Below, piece after piece: positions 1-5,931 of a DNA stretch of 18,018 nucleotides. This DNA is from DASVAL01 sp035649575 (GTDB lineage: Bacteria > Planctomycetota > UBA1135 > UBA2386). The stretch spans positions 1-18,018 of the forward strand of contig DASRJH010000277.1 in assembly GCA_035649575.1 (NCBI GenBank), in the 5' to 3' direction. The translations under genes and the position numbers were made by a program. The notes under the pieces are model-generated. The model was not told the origin of the DNA. It saw nothing but the letters and a program-made list of their open reading frames with translations, and searched no databases. The number at the start of each line of letters is the position of its first letter. The first letter of the stretch is position 1.

Positions 1-1499
1 CCGACGTCGAGTTCATCGTCCACCTCGGCGACGCGCTCGACCTGGCCTGCGAAGGTGAGCTCGACAAGTTCCTCCAGGTCATGGCGGCGGCCGGCCGGCC
101 GTGGGTCATGGCGCCGGGCAACCACGACTTCTTCTACTTCGGCACCTACGACCCGGACGACCCCGAGCTGTGGGCCGCGGCGTGCCGCGGCGCGGGCAGC
201 CGGCTCACGAAGGGCGATTTCATCCGGCGCTACGTCACAGCACTGGCACAGCAGTCGGTCTTCGCGCCGCTCGCGGCTGCTCTCGCGATCGACCCCACCG
301 CGGCGGTGGCCGATGCGCGCGCCGTCGCACGCACGCTGCCGGCCGACTTCGAGTGGCAGGCGAATTCGCGCGACTCGCGGCTGCAGCGCATCTGCTGGCA
401 CATCGACGAAGCGCAGCCGTGGCGGTCGTTCCTGCTGCAGCTCGTGCTGGCGAGCGGCCCCGGCGAGCACGGCTTGCCGACCTACGTGCTGCTGCTCGAC
501 TCCTGCCAGTACGGGCACCGGCCCGCGCTGATCCCGAATGCGTGGTGCAGCTACCCCGTGGGGCTCAACTGCGGCTTCACGGGCGAGATGTTGCCCGACC
601 AGCTCCGAACGGCGCGCGCGTGGCTCGAAGCCGTGCCGCGACCGAGCGCCAGGGTCGCGATGTGCCACCACCCGTTCCGCAGCCTCGCTCCGCGATCGCG
701 CGCGAGCCTCGGCTGGTTGTGGCGCGAGGTCGAGCTCGGCCTTCTCGTCACGGCGCACACGCACAAGGGCTTCTACGCGCACCACAACCTCGGCGGCGGA
801 CAGGACGACCTCGAGCTGAACCTCGGCTCTACCACGGACTGGCCGATGGAGTGGCGCACGCTGCAGGCCTACGCGAACTTCGCGAGCCAGCGCATCTACG
901 CGCGGTCCGAACGGCACACGTTGGTCGAAGCGCTGCGCAAGGACGGCGATGCCTTCCTGCCGGGATGGGAGGTGCCGGCCGGAGCGCCCGACGACTACCG
1001 CGGCTACCGCCAGGGCAGCTCGGCGCAGGGTCTGTTGTTCGACTTCTATCTCGCGCACCACCTCGTGCCGTATTGGCTGCCGATGCCGACGATCCGGCCG
1101 AACGCGGCCGCGCGCCACACCGAGCAGCAGATCAAGGTCGGCATGCTCTGGACCTACCAGCGCCTGCTGCAGCAGTTCCCGACGGATCCGCGCCAGCCGG
1201 CCAGGTGGCCTGCCGACTGCGTCAACGACGAAGGGGTGCTCGCGCGCATCGTCGCTGCGCTCGCGCAACCCGAGAGAGTCGACGAACGCGTCGACCTGCT
1301 CGCGGAGCTCGAGGAGTTCGAACGCTCACGGCGCTCGTGCAGTGCCGCGGGTGATGCGACCGATGCAGCGCGCGGCCGCTACAAGCTCAGCCAGGCCGCT
1401 TGGGCCGCGCGCTACGAGAGCGCGCAGGGACGGTTGCTGCAGGTCGAGGACGAGTTGATCCGCGTCGATTGGCCCAAGGATCCACCGCCGAGTCGCTGA
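1..1499 (+). CDS. Calcineurin-like metallophosphoesterase, 5'-truncated by the window edge
   Basis: The reading frame is open from the first bases (codons in phase with position 3) to TGA at 1497-1499, giving about 498 visible residues, so the true start lies upstream. Metallophosphoesterase motifs are seen in order: HLGDALD (visible residues 8-14, metal-bridging Asp), GNHD (39-42), CHHP (about 221-224) and AHTH (about 251-254). The first D-x-H motif must lie just off the window. This superfamily uses a dinuclear metal centre to hydrolyse phosphomono- or diesters, but the substrate cannot be read from the sequence. The long insert between GNHD and CHHP and about 240 residues after AHTH are unusual for a minimal phosphatase and suggest a specialised subfamily. 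No signal peptide can be judged because the N-terminus is missing. The family call is secure; the specific function is unknown. Confidence 0.85.
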   Translation, partial: DVEFIVHLGDALDLACEGELDKFLQVMAAAGRPWVMAPGNHDFFYFGTYDPDDPELWAAACRGAGSRLTKGDFIRRYVTALAQQSVFAPLAAALAIDPTAAVADARAVARTLPADFEWQANSRDSRLQRICWHIDEAQPWRSFLLQLVLASGPGEHGLPTYVLLLDSCQYGHRPALIPNAWCSYPVGLNCGFTGEMLPDQLRTARAWLEAVPRPSARVAMCHHPFRSLAPRSRASLGWLWREVELGLLVTAHTHKGFYAHHNLGGGQDDLELNLGSTTDWPMEWRTLQAYANFASQRIYARSERHTLVEALRKDGDAFLPGWEVPAGAPDDYRGYRQGSSAQGLLFDFYLAHHLVPYWLPMPTIRPNAAARHTEQQIKVGMLWTYQRLLQQFPTDPRQPARWPADCVNDEGVLARIVAALAQPERVDERVDLLAELEEFERSRRSCSAAGDATDAARGRYKLSQAAWAARYESAQGRLLQVEDELIRVDWPKDPPPSR

Positions 1500-1633
1500 A
1501 CGAGCCGGTGCGGATGCGTTTCGCTGGAATCCGTGCCCGGATCCGCGAGCAGCAACGCGCCGGCAGTCATCCTCGGGTTCGTTGGCATGGTCTCGGACCT
1601 CCTCGAAATGCACGCTACCCCCGGGGATGGGAA

Positions 1634-1668
1634 GGTCAACCTGCGGTTCGGACCACCCGAACCTGACC
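1634..1668. terminator. Stem-loop between two convergent genes, possible terminator
   Basis: GGTTCGG (1645-1651) and CCGAACC (1657-1663) form a perfect 7-bp stem around a 5-nt loop. GGTCA (1634-1638) and TGACC (1664-1668) can extend it past a 6-nt bulge. It lies between the ends of the converging genes at 1499 and 1691, where a shared terminator is expected. There is no T-run on either side, so intrinsic termination is not proven. Confidence 0.4.
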
Positions 1669-1690
1669 GCGTCCGGCGCGCCGCGACGGG

Positions 1691-2275
1691 TCACTGCTCG
1701 ACGGTCTTGTCGTCGGGGTTGCTGAAGAACCAGTTGCCGTGGTCGCCGACGAAGGCCTGGCTCGTGATCCGCAGCCCGAGCAGCTGAGGATCCGGCGGCG
1801 TGAAGAACTGCGTCTGGAACTGGTTCTGGCCATTCGTGATGCCGCCCGCGAGCAGGTAGGGCGACAAGCCGAGCAGCCACGTGCCGAGCGATCCGGCGGG
1901 CAGGAAGCCCGTGTTGGACTGGAAGTCGAGGAAGATGAATGCGGCCGAGCCGGCCGGCGCGTTCACCTCGAACGTGCTCGTCTGGCCGAGGCGCAGATTG
2001 CCCATGTCCATGACCTTCGTGGTCGGGACGCTGCTGTCGACGCGGAGCACCGGCGCGGCCGGCGTGCCGACGTTCTCGACCTGCATGATCGCCTGCTGGC
2101 CGACCAGGGTGTTGAGGTTCAGCACGGTGCTGACGAGCGGCAGGTTCGTGCCGTCGAGGATGAACAGGTTCGGGGTGCTCGGCACGTCTTCGACCTTGCC
2201 ACGCAAGGTCGCGGTTTGGGCAGCGAGGCTCGTGGCAAGCACGCAAGTCACGGGGAGCAGGGAGGGAATTCGCAT
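1691..2275 (-). CDS. Small secreted protein with a planctomycete-type C-terminal module
   Basis: This encodes 194 residues. The start ATG at 2275 has AAAGGA about 8 nt upstream. The N-terminus is a Sec signal peptide with likely cleavage after LAAQ (residue 20). The mature protein is beta-rich with no catalytic motif that I recognise. Residues 95-99 (RLGQT) and 160-167 (PPDPQLLG) match, in order and at similar spacing, the C-terminal domain of the large Asp-box lipoprotein at 14310-17000, so the two appear to share a module. In this family the module sits at the end of many exported proteins and may serve in secretion or surface retention; that role is inference. It is transcribed divergently from the propeller lipoprotein at 2437 and convergently with the metallophosphoesterase. 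Confidence 0.8.
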   Translation of the reverse strand: MRIPSLLPVTCVLATSLAAQTATLRGKVEDVPSTPNLFILDGTNLPLVSTVLNLNTLVGQQAIMQVENVGTPAAPVLRVDSSVPTTKVMDMGNLRLGQTSTFEVNAPAGSAAFIFLDFQSNTGFLPAGSLGTWLLGLSPYLLAGGITNGQNQFQTQFFTPPDPQLLGLRITSQAFVGDHGNWFFSNPDDKTVEQ

Positions 2276-2423
2276 GTTTCGTCCTTTTGGTTGGAGCGGC
2301 CTACGCCGCGGTTCGGGGTCCGATGCGCCGTCCCCGGCCAGCGACTGCCACGAAAATCCCGCACTCGCACACGAGCGTCACCCGCCTTCACGGAAGCCAG
2401 CGTGACCGCCAAGCGCCGCCCCA

Positions 2424-2429
2424 TAGAAT
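2424..2429 (+). promoter_or_regulatory. Possible -10 hexamer TAGAAT
   Basis: TAGAAT matches the sigma-70 -10 consensus at five of six positions and stands out in GC-rich surroundings. It ends 7 nt before the ATG at 2437, so a transcript would have little or no leader. No convincing -35 box is visible. Confidence 0.3.
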
Positions 2430-2436
2430 CCGCCGC

Positions 2437-2670
2437 ATGCGCCTCGCCACGCCGACCATGCTCGCGCTGCTCGCCGCCTGTTCTGTTGCGCCCGGACCCT
2501 CCGCTGCAGGCACGTCACGGCTGCTGGACACGATTCCGCCCGGAGTCAACGTCGTGTTGCCCGCGGCATTCAGTCGCGATGGTCAGCGTGTGGCCTACGT
2601 CGCGTGGACTCGGGACGGCGCCTACGCGGTGTGCGGCGACTGGCGCGGCAAGACCTACGCGATCGTTTGA
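2437..2670 (+). CDS. N-terminal part of an interrupted PD40-type propeller lipoprotein
   Basis: The ATG at 2437 opens a 77-residue product ending at TGA 2668-2670. It begins with a lipoprotein signal whose lipobox LAAC puts the lipidated Cys at residue 15, followed by the first blade of a WD40/PD40-like repeat (a FSRDGQRVAYVAW segment). The next codon is a second TGA (2671-2673), followed directly by ATG 2674 in the same frame, where the repeat pattern continues. The two pieces align to one protein without loss of register: GDWRGKTYAIV here corresponds to GDRRERAFDFV in a later repeat, and the two stops fall where that repeat has K-D. I read this as one ancestral gene broken by nonsense changes, or as a stop-restart pair. 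Alone this fragment is unlikely to fold. Confidence 0.6.
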   Translation: MRLATPTMLALLAACSVAPGPSAAGTSRLLDTIPPGVNVVLPAAFSRDGQRVAYVAWTRDGAYAVCGDWRGKTYAIV

Positions 2671-2673
2671 TGA

Positions 2674-3459
2674 ATGGCCCTCACGGGCGACGGGAAACGC
2701 GTGTCGTTTCTCGCGGGCAACGAAGGTGGCACGGACCGGACCGTCGTACTCCGCGATCAGCCGATCGCCGTCGAGGGCTTCGTCGTCGGCTGGCCGTTGG
2801 CGATGACCGAGGATGCGCGCGTCATCGCGTACCAACTGATCGACGCACAGAGCGGCAAGGCGTCCATCGCCGTCGACGGCCGCCGCGGTGAGCTCTTCGA
2901 CGCCGTGGGCACGCCGGTGCTCAGCGACGACGGCAAGGTCGTCGCGCATCGCGCGCAGCTCGGCGAAAGCCACTTCGTGGTGATCGGCGACCGGCGCGAA
3001 CGAGCGTTCGACTTCGTGAAGGACCCCGCGCTGAGCGCGGACGGCACCTGGGCCGCCTACGCCGGGGCTCGCGGCGGGCAGTGGTTCCTCGTCGTCGACG
3101 GCAACGAACGCGCGGTCGAACACGAACCCGCCGACGTCTTCGTCGGACCGGACCGCCGCTGCGTCGGGTGGACGTATCTCGAACCAGCGGCGAACGGCGG
3201 CTCCACGGCGCGCGTCGTGGTCGGCGAGCGGCGCAGCGAGCCGTTCGATCTCGTGGGCCGCCCGGTCTTCAGCGCCGACGGCAGCAAGGTGGCATGGTTC
3301 GCCGAACGCGCGGATCGGAGCTACATCGTGGCCGGCGATCGCATGATCGAGATCCGCGGCCGTCCGAGCAATCCGGTGTGGAGCCGCGATGGCCGCCAGC
3401 TCGGCTTCGGCGTCCGGTTGGACCGCGAGCTGTGGTGGAATGTCGTGGACTGCCCCTAA
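2674..3459 (+). CDS. PD40-type beta-propeller protein, C-terminal part of the interrupted gene
   Basis: This encodes 261 residues from ATG 2674 to TAA 3457-3459. It carries repeated blades of the form LSxDGxxVA and VxGDRRxxxFDxV (for example PVLSDDGKVVAHRA, PALSADGTWAAYAG, PVFSADGSKVAWFA, PVWSRDGRQLGFGV), typical of TolB/PD40-like propellers that usually mediate binding rather than catalysis. It has no export signal of its own. That signal lies in the in-frame upstream piece (2437-2670), separated by two consecutive TGA codons. If translation restarts at 2674 the product would stay in the cytoplasm, so this is either a pseudogene fragment or an altered product. A compensated frameshift giving a DEWP reading across the junction is an alternative. 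Confidence 0.65.
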   Translation: MALTGDGKRVSFLAGNEGGTDRTVVLRDQPIAVEGFVVGWPLAMTEDARVIAYQLIDAQSGKASIAVDGRRGELFDAVGTPVLSDDGKVVAHRAQLGESHFVVIGDRRERAFDFVKDPALSADGTWAAYAGARGGQWFLVVDGNERAVEHEPADVFVGPDRRCVGWTYLEPAANGGSTARVVVGERRSEPFDLVGRPVFSADGSKVAWFAERADRSYIVAGDRMIEIRGRPSNPVWSRDGRQLGFGVRLDRELWWNVVDCP

Positions 3460-3462
3460 GAT
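3457..3462 (+). promoter_or_regulatory. Possible -10 hexamer TAAGAT before the cupin gene
   Basis: TAAGAT overlaps the TAA stop of the propeller gene and lies 56 nt before the cupin ATG. The same hexamer occurs on the minus strand upstream of the HAF-repeat gene (5854-5859). No clear -35 box is present. Confidence 0.3.
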
Positions 3463-3468
3463 CCCGGC

Positions 3469-3487
3469 GTGGCCGCTGCCCGGCCAC
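3469..3487 (+). terminator. Stem-loop after the propeller gene
   Basis: GTGGCCG (3469-3475) and CGGCCAC (3481-3487) form a perfect 7-bp stem with a 5-nt loop, starting 9 nt after the stop codon at 3459. The downstream sequence is only mildly T-rich. It could end the upstream transcript or act as a leader hairpin of the cupin mRNA. Confidence 0.4.
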
Positions 3488-3518
3488 AGGTCCGTTTCTC
3501 GTTCCTCGAGGAGAAGTC

Positions 3519-4049
3519 ATGAACCGTACTTGGAAGTCCTCTTTGTTCGTCGTGGTCGCGGCCGGCACAACGCTCGCCCTCATGTCGGCTTCGCAGGAGC
3601 CGAAGGCGGCCGTGCCGCAGGATGCGAAGGCAACGCCGCAGGTCCCCGTGATGGTCACGCCGGACGACGTCAAGTGGGTCGATGCGCCGCCCAAGTTTCC
3701 CGCCGGCTTGAAGATGGCCGTGATGTCGGGTGACTCGTCGAAGGCCGAGATGTTCACGCTGCGCCTCAAGGCCCCAGCCAACTACAAGATCCCGCCGCAC
3801 TTCCACTCCACCGCCGAGCACATCACGATCGTGTCGGGAACGATGCACGTCGCCATCGGCGACACGTTCGACGCGGCCAAGTGCAAGGCCCTGCCTGCCG
3901 GCAGCTACGGCGTCATCCCCGCGAAGACGCACCACTTCGCCTACATCAAGGAGGAGACCGTGATGCAGGTCAGTGGCATGGGGCCCTTCGACCTGAACTG
4001 GGTCAACCCCGCGGACGACCCGACGCTGAAGGCCGGCGAGAAGAAGTAG
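3519..4049 (+). CDS. Secreted cupin-domain protein
   Basis: This encodes 176 residues. The ATG at 3519 is preceded by GAGGAG (3508-3513) at good spacing, which fixes the start well inside a longer open frame. Residues 1-25 form a signal peptide, with the hydrophobic core at about 9-22. A single cupin domain spans about 65-155. Motif 1 is complete, with H94, H96 and E100 in an HxH-x3-E-x6-G pattern. Motif 2 has P134 and H138, so a mononuclear metal site (Fe, Mn, Ni or Zn) is likely. The domain resembles small stand-alone cupins related to ChrR/DUF4437. The reaction cannot be assigned, and sugar, dioxygenase-like or purely binding roles are possible. It has its own ribosome site and a possible promoter, so it is probably transcribed alone. 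Confidence 0.85.
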   Translation: MNRTWKSSLFVVVAAGTTLALMSASQEPKAAVPQDAKATPQVPVMVTPDDVKWVDAPPKFPAGLKMAVMSGDSSKAEMFTLRLKAPANYKIPPHFHSTAEHITIVSGTMHVAIGDTFDAAKCKALPAGSYGVIPAKTHHFAYIKEETVMQVSGMGPFDLNWVNPADDPTLKAGEKK

Positions 4050-4131
4050 CGTCCCGCGGACGCCGGTCGCGCCGATGCCATGGCGCGGAGAATTGCAGAC
4101 CGGATCGAGTCCGATGCCCTCTGCACCCGAT

Positions 4132-4167
4132 GAATGACGCCACGGCCAGCCCTGGCCGGTGTCATTC
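4132..4167 (+). repeat. Strong inverted repeat directly before a start codon
   Basis: The outer arms GAATGAC (4132-4138) and GTCATTC (4161-4167) and the inner arms GGCCAG (4144-4149) and CTGGCC (4152-4157) are all perfect, with a 2-nt apex and a slightly unequal internal loop (5 and 3 nt). The right arm ends at the base before ATG 4168, so a hairpin in mRNA would cover the whole ribosome-binding region. It may instead be a protein-binding dyad or the terminator of the cupin transcript, though no T-run follows. Confidence 0.65.
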
Positions 4168-4647
4168 ATGCGTTCTCCACTCTTGTTGCTGCTCGCGCTC
4201 CTGCTCATCACTGCGCGCGGCCAGGAGCCTCCCCCCAGAAAAGCACAGGATCCGCCCGCCGTCACGATCCTGGAAGTGCGTGCCGCCCAGCTCTCCGCCC
4301 TGCCCACCGCCCGCCTCTCCTACAACTGTGCCTTCGACGTCGTGCGCGTGGTCCACGACGCAGCGAAGCTGACGCAAGGCGAACATGCACAGGTCCGCGA
4401 CAATCGCTTCACCTTCCGCCTGTATCAGGGGGCCGACCGCCAGGACGGCAAGGACGCCTTCGAGCGCCTGTCCACGCTCCTGAAAGCGTATGGCGACGAG
4501 CCGAACCCGGAGCGCGAGCGCCGCTTCACGATCGACTACAAGGACACGATGACCCTGACGATCGTGCGCCGGCCGAACGCCTTGGACCTGCTGATCTTCG
4601 AGCGCGCCGACGGCGGCCGGGCCACCCTCTCACTGCAGAAAGGCTGA
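4168..4647 (+). CDS. Small secreted protein of unknown function
   Basis: This encodes 159 residues from ATG 4168 to TGA 4645-4647. A GTG three codons upstream (4159) is in frame, but the ATG gives a more typical signal peptide (MRSP followed by a run of Leu, cleavage near ARG-Q at residues 17-19). The mature part is hydrophilic and mixed alpha/beta, with one Cys (in the YNCAF segment) and no known catalytic motif. I do not recognise the family. The start codon abuts the inverted repeat at 4132-4167 and there is no Shine-Dalgarno outside that structure, so translation could depend on whether the hairpin opens. It converges with the HAF-repeat gene, whose stop is 58 nt away. Confidence 0.65.
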   Translation: MRSPLLLLLALLLITARGQEPPPRKAQDPPAVTILEVRAAQLSALPTARLSYNCAFDVVRVVHDAAKLTQGEHAQVRDNRFTFRLYQGADRQDGKDAFERLSTLLKAYGDEPNPERERRFTIDYKDTMTLTIVRRPNALDLLIFERADGGRATLSLQKG

Positions 4648-4704
4648 CCACGACCACCGCTGCGCGGTCAGCTGTCGCGGCGCTGCGCGAAGTGGCGTCG
4701 GCAG

Positions 4705-5793
4705 CTACTGGCCGGTAGCCGGCACGAGCAGCACCGGGAGGTAGGCGCCACCCTGCCGCGCCGTCGCGGCGATGACGCCCGAGTCGTCGATGTCGGCCGC
4801 CTCGACGATCGTCCAACCCGACGCCGGGTCGATCAGGTCGTTCAGCCGGTAGAGCACGCCCTTCTCCCAGAGCAGCGGTTCCACGCGGCACTCGAGCGGC
4901 AGGAAACAGGATCCGAGGATCTGGCCCGCGTTGTTGATCGCGACCGCGAACGACTCGTCCGTGCCGGCCGGCACGCCGAGATCCATCATGCCGCCCTGCG
5001 ACGTCCAGACGAACGCGTGCGAGGCTCCGCCCGCGACGTTCGCCGAGCCGACGACCACGCCGAGATCGTTGACATCGAGCGCGACCGACGTGCTGCCGCC
5101 GAGCGTGCCGAGGTCGACCATGCCGGCGCCCGACGACCAGACGAACGCGCGCATGAGCCGGTTCGGCGGCGGATACCACGCCCACCCGACGACCTGGCCC
5201 GCTTCGTTGACCGCTTTCGCCTCGCTGTACTCGCCGCCGAACGTGCCGAGATCCTGCACGGTGCCGTTGCGCCACAACGCGGCTCGCTGCCAGGTCTCGT
5301 TGCCTTGGCGTCGCTCCGACATGCCGACGATCCAACCGGCGTTGTTGACGTCGTTCGCAGCCGCGTGCGTGCCGTTGTGCAGCGTGCCGAGGTCCGTCAT
5401 CACGCCGTTCTGCACACGGATCGCGCGCTGCCGGTTCTGCAGGTCGACGGAGTAGCCGACGACGACGCCGAGGTCGCTGACGGCAGACGATTGCGCGATG
5501 CCGCCGAGCGTGCCGATGTCGGACAGCAAGCCGCCGCCGAACAAGAAGGCGCGGCGCTGGCCGCCGGTCGCGAAGTAGAGGCCGGTCAGATGACCGGAAT
5601 TGCTGAGCCCCGTCGGGTTGGACCCCGGGCTCAAGCCGAGGTCGACGACGTCGTAGCGCACGGCGAGGTCGGCGATGCGCAGGGTCTGCTGCGCGGGCAA
5701 CGCTGCAACACAGAGGCTGGCCAAGGCCAGCGTAGAAGCGGCATGGAACCGGGATCGCCGCCGCGCGGCGACCTTGCAAGTGGCAGGATTCAT
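4705..5793 (-). CDS. Secreted HAF-repeat protein
   Basis: This encodes 362 residues. The start ATG 5793 is chosen over an in-frame upstream ATG (5832) because AAGGAG (5802-5807, minus strand) lies 8 nt before it. A signal peptide with an Arg-rich n-region ends near ALPA-QQ (about residue 35). The rest is about seven copies of the extracellular HAF repeat, a unit of about 45 residues of the form AFVW..G.. DLGTLGG ....A.. VN..G.VVG. Typical cores are SDIGTLGG, TDLGTLHN, QDLGTFGG and VDLGTLGG. Such proteins are widespread exoproteins of unknown, probably surface or adhesive, function. The final repeat is divergent (RLNDLIDPASGW), as is usual for the last copy. It is divergent to the kinase gene. 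Confidence 0.85.
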   Translation of the reverse strand: MNPATCKVAARRRSRFHAASTLALASLCVAALPAQQTLRIADLAVRYDVVDLGLSPGSNPTGLSNSGHLTGLYFATGGQRRAFLFGGGLLSDIGTLGGIAQSSAVSDLGVVVGYSVDLQNRQRAIRVQNGVMTDLGTLHNGTHAAANDVNNAGWIVGMSERRQGNETWQRAALWRNGTVQDLGTFGGEYSEAKAVNEAGQVVGWAWYPPPNRLMRAFVWSSGAGMVDLGTLGGSTSVALDVNDLGVVVGSANVAGGASHAFVWTSQGGMMDLGVPAGTDESFAVAINNAGQILGSCFLPLECRVEPLLWEKGVLYRLNDLIDPASGWTIVEAADIDDSGVIAATARQGGAYLPVLLVPATGQ

Positions 5794-5853
5794 GGGAACT
5801 GCTCCTTTCTCGAGATGGCGAGGAGTCTGCAACCGCGGTTCGACGCGCCGCTC

Positions 5854-5859
5854 ATCTTA
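5854..5859 (-). promoter_or_regulatory. Possible -10 hexamer TAAGAT upstream of the HAF-repeat gene
   Basis: On the minus strand TAAGAT lies 60 nt before the HAF-repeat ATG, leaving room for the good ribosome site. The hexamer is identical to that before the cupin gene. There is no recognisable -35 box. Confidence 0.3.
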
Positions 5860-5917
5860 GCGAAGGCCGGAGCTCGCGGGCCGGCGTGCGCAGGGCGACA
5901 TGCCCCACCGGGCCGGA

Positions 5918-5923
5918 TAGGCT
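5918..5923 (+). promoter_or_regulatory. Possible -10 element TAGGCT before the kinase gene
   Basis: TAGGCT ends 8 nt before ATG 5932. It fits the TAnnnT pattern seen at short distance before several starts in this window. No Shine-Dalgarno is visible for this gene, which would agree with a near-leaderless transcript. The evidence is weak. Confidence 0.2.
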
Positions 5924-5931
5924 GCCTCGCC

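Noticed and set aside
55..1458. Long open frames in other phases (+) within the metallophosphoesterase gene
   Set aside because: They are Arg/Ser/Pro-rich shadows of a high-GC coding region, while the phase ending at 1499 carries the GNHD, CHHP and AHTH motifs.
4648..4704. Imperfect GC-rich inverted sequence between the convergent genes ending at 4647 and 4705, considered as a bidirectional terminator
   Set aside because: The stem is only about 4-6 bp with bulges and has no T-run; not supported.
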